From Trogon surrucura (taxonomy: Eukaryota > Chordata > Aves > Trogoniformes > Trogonidae): a DNA stretch of 64,000 bases. Below the pieces are notes generated by a model. That model did not search any database, was not told where the DNA came from, and was given only the letters and a program-made list of their open reading frames with translations. The stretch covers positions 2,790,001 through 2,854,000 of the forward strand of contig CM036623.1 of NCBI GenBank assembly GCA_020746105.1. The letters run 5' to 3'. Every line of letters begins with the position of its first letter. The first letter of the stretch is position 1. Made by a program: the position numbers and the translations under genes. This document shows, piece by piece, positions 62,700 through 64,000 of this stretch.

Positions 62700-62821
62700 G
62701 GCTCATTCGCTCTCGGGTGCGAGGAGCTGAAGTGGCTACCGCTGACATCCTCACCTTCTTGGACAGCCACTGTGAAGTCAACAGCGAGTGGCTACAGCCA
62801 ATGCTTCAAAGAGTAAAAGAG
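62700..62821 (+). CDS. GALNT16: GALNT16 coding exon 6 (residues 208-248): DxH metal-binding motif
   Basis: The acceptor TCATTGTAG ends at 62699 and the donor GAG|GTGAGC starts at 62822. It encodes (G)[20 protein letters not shown], then [20 protein letters not shown]. Asp229-Ser230-His231 is the DxH motif that, with a later His, holds the Mn2+ and UDP-GalNAc in pp-GalNAc transferases; all three residues are present, so the enzyme looks intact up to here. The exon ends in phase 0. The family continues with DHTRVVSP-type sequence, which I could not find in the remaining 1.2 kb, so exon 7 is outside the window. Confidence 0.97.
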
Positions 62822-64000
62822 GTGAGCACCGTGTCCCCATCTGGGATGGATGGAACTGGCCTTTCTTGTGCTGGTGGATCCTTTGCCCTCACGTGCCATC
62901 AAGAGTACTGGTGAGGACAAAGCCTGCCAAGGTACTCCTCAGGCATGCTGTTACAGTGGAAGGTACAGCCTGAGCTAGATGAGCAGGAGATCCCTGATGA
63001 ACTACTATGTTCTCCTACCAGCGTGGCAGGGCAGGAGGTGCTGAGTGACAGGATGTGATGATGAACACTTGAATCACCAACTTGTACCTCGCGTCTCCTT
63101 CTTAGACCTGTCCGCCTGTACGTAAGATAGACACTTGGCAGCTCACACTGCGCAACTTTTCCACGGTTGCCATCTCCCTTCTTGCTGCTGGATCCTCATC
63201 TCTGCCTTGTCACTGCCGAAATTTTCCTTCCGTTATTGCTTCTGCTGAGCTGCCAGCACACACCACCTGCGTGCAGACGGCTTCCTAGCACAGAGGACCT
63301 GCCTGTGAGTGCAGGGATGTCTCTTTGCTAGTTCACATGGCAAAGGATTGATGTGAGGCTGGAAGACTGAAAATTACAGAGAAGTGTTAGCAGCTGTCGT
63401 CCTGACTGTGCTGTAGGGCTGGAGGGGGAGACATACAGCTCTGCTCGAAGAGCAAACTGTGGAGAGATGATGGAAGAAGTTACAGCCATGCTTGGAAGTG
63501 GCTGGGATTGATCACCTGCTCAGAAAGGAGGATCCTGTGGAGCAATGGGCCTCAGGAAAAGGGGTGGAGGTTCCGATGCTGCCTTGTATTCATGTGTGGT
63601 TGGCTTGATGTAAAGAAGTTGAAGAACGTGAAACTTCAGGATTTATGACGTAAAAGCTTCTGCTTTTTATTGCTGCTCAATAAATCCTTCATCTCAGAAG
63701 CCCATAAATGTTTACTACTGCTCTTCAAGTCAATCTGCAGCAGCAGCGTAGGTGTCCCTAAGCAGAATGGACCTCACTAGTTTCTTCAGGGAGGGGTCTA
63801 AGTTGCAAAAGCTTGGGTGTTGACTCCAGTGTTGTTTAGTTGGGCAGGCACACTCTCACTGTGCAGCCATTGCAGCATAGAGGGGAATAAACACGAATAA
63901 CAGGTCTCGCCTAGGATGTACCATCCTTGACAAGCACGCTACAGCAGGAAGAGCTATGGGAAGGCATAAAGTGAAGGTTTGATAGGAAAGGCACGGAGGC
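62822..64000 (+). other. GALNT16: Start of GALNT16 intron 6 (continues past the window)
   Basis: Opens with GTGAGC. I see no further exon, RNA gene or transposon in this 1.2 kb. The short + frames just after exon 6 are read-through from the exon. Confidence 0.9.

Larger units (their letters stand above)
14101..62821 (+). other. GALNT16: GALNT16 gene, coding span of exons 1-6 (3'-incomplete)
   Basis: The six exons join in consistent phase to 744 nt (248 codons) with no stop. The order is short basic tail, signal anchor (about residues 6-25), low-complexity stem (about 31-58), conserved pre-catalytic segment (FDEKAYLS..., DPYRQHAFNQLESDKL) and the GT-A domain start ([34 protein letters not shown]). 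pp-GalNAc transferases use UDP-GalNAc and Mn2+ in the Golgi lumen to put the first GalNAc on Ser/Thr. The N-terminus (RANAIAILTVAWILGTFYYL) and the exon 2 peptide match GALNT16 as I know it, better than the close relative GALNT14, which has a different anchor. In Xenopus this protein (Galntl-1) has been linked to dampening Activin/TGF-beta signalling. Human GALNT16 is about 558 residues, so roughly 310 residues remain downstream of the window. Confidence 0.96.

Noticed and set aside
1-64000. tRNA, rRNA, CRISPR array or bacterial operon
   Set aside because: None seen. Repeats are transposon-derived or simple, and the gene structure is vertebrate.
62822-64000. Seventh GALNT16 exon within the window
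   Set aside because: No stretch encoding the expected DHTRVVSP-IIDVI segment with flanking splice sites was found.

Overview
This is a vertebrate, almost certainly avian, nuclear window. It carries a dozen or more CR1-type LINE fragments in both orientations, several ending in the CR1 3' octamer tail (ATTCTGTG/ATTCTATG). It also has a CpG-island promoter, long introns and GT-AG splice sites. No bacterial, plasmid, phage or CRISPR features are present, and most open frames are chance.

The only protein-coding gene I can support is the 5' half of GALNT16 (formerly GALNTL1), on the + strand. It encodes a Golgi polypeptide N-acetylgalactosaminyltransferase that starts mucin-type O-glycosylation. 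Six coding exons were placed by matching peptide to family and keeping splice phase: 14101-14313, 50769-50944, 54106-54204, 58789-58856, 61577-61642 and 62700-62821. Together they give 744 nt, or 248 codons, with no stop. They cover the cytosolic tail, signal anchor, Gly/Ala-rich stem and the first half of the GT-A catalytic domain, including the DSH metal-binding motif. The rest of the catalytic domain and the C-terminal ricin-type lectin domain must lie beyond base 64000.

Layout: 1-13.4 kb is upstream flank with three antisense CR1 pieces and simple repeats. About 13.38-14.42 kb is a GC-rich CpG island holding the 5' leader and exon 1. 14.3-50.8 kb is a 36.5-kb first intron. It holds a broken 1.1-kb CR1 with reverse-transcriptase remnants, further CR1 pieces, two older CR1/L3-like antisense fragments, a 50-bp-period tandem array next to a perfect hairpin, and AT-rich stretches that could be conserved noncoding elements. 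50.8-62.8 kb holds exons 2-6 separated by introns of 3.2, 4.6, 2.7 and 1.1 kb. 62.8-64.0 kb is the start of intron 6.

I found no new biological system. The points most worth a second look are the hairpin plus minisatellite at 38.82-38.99 kb, the weak exon 2 donor, the expanded stem region, the 15-G run just after exon 1, and the candidate regulatory AT-rich blocks in introns 1 and 3.
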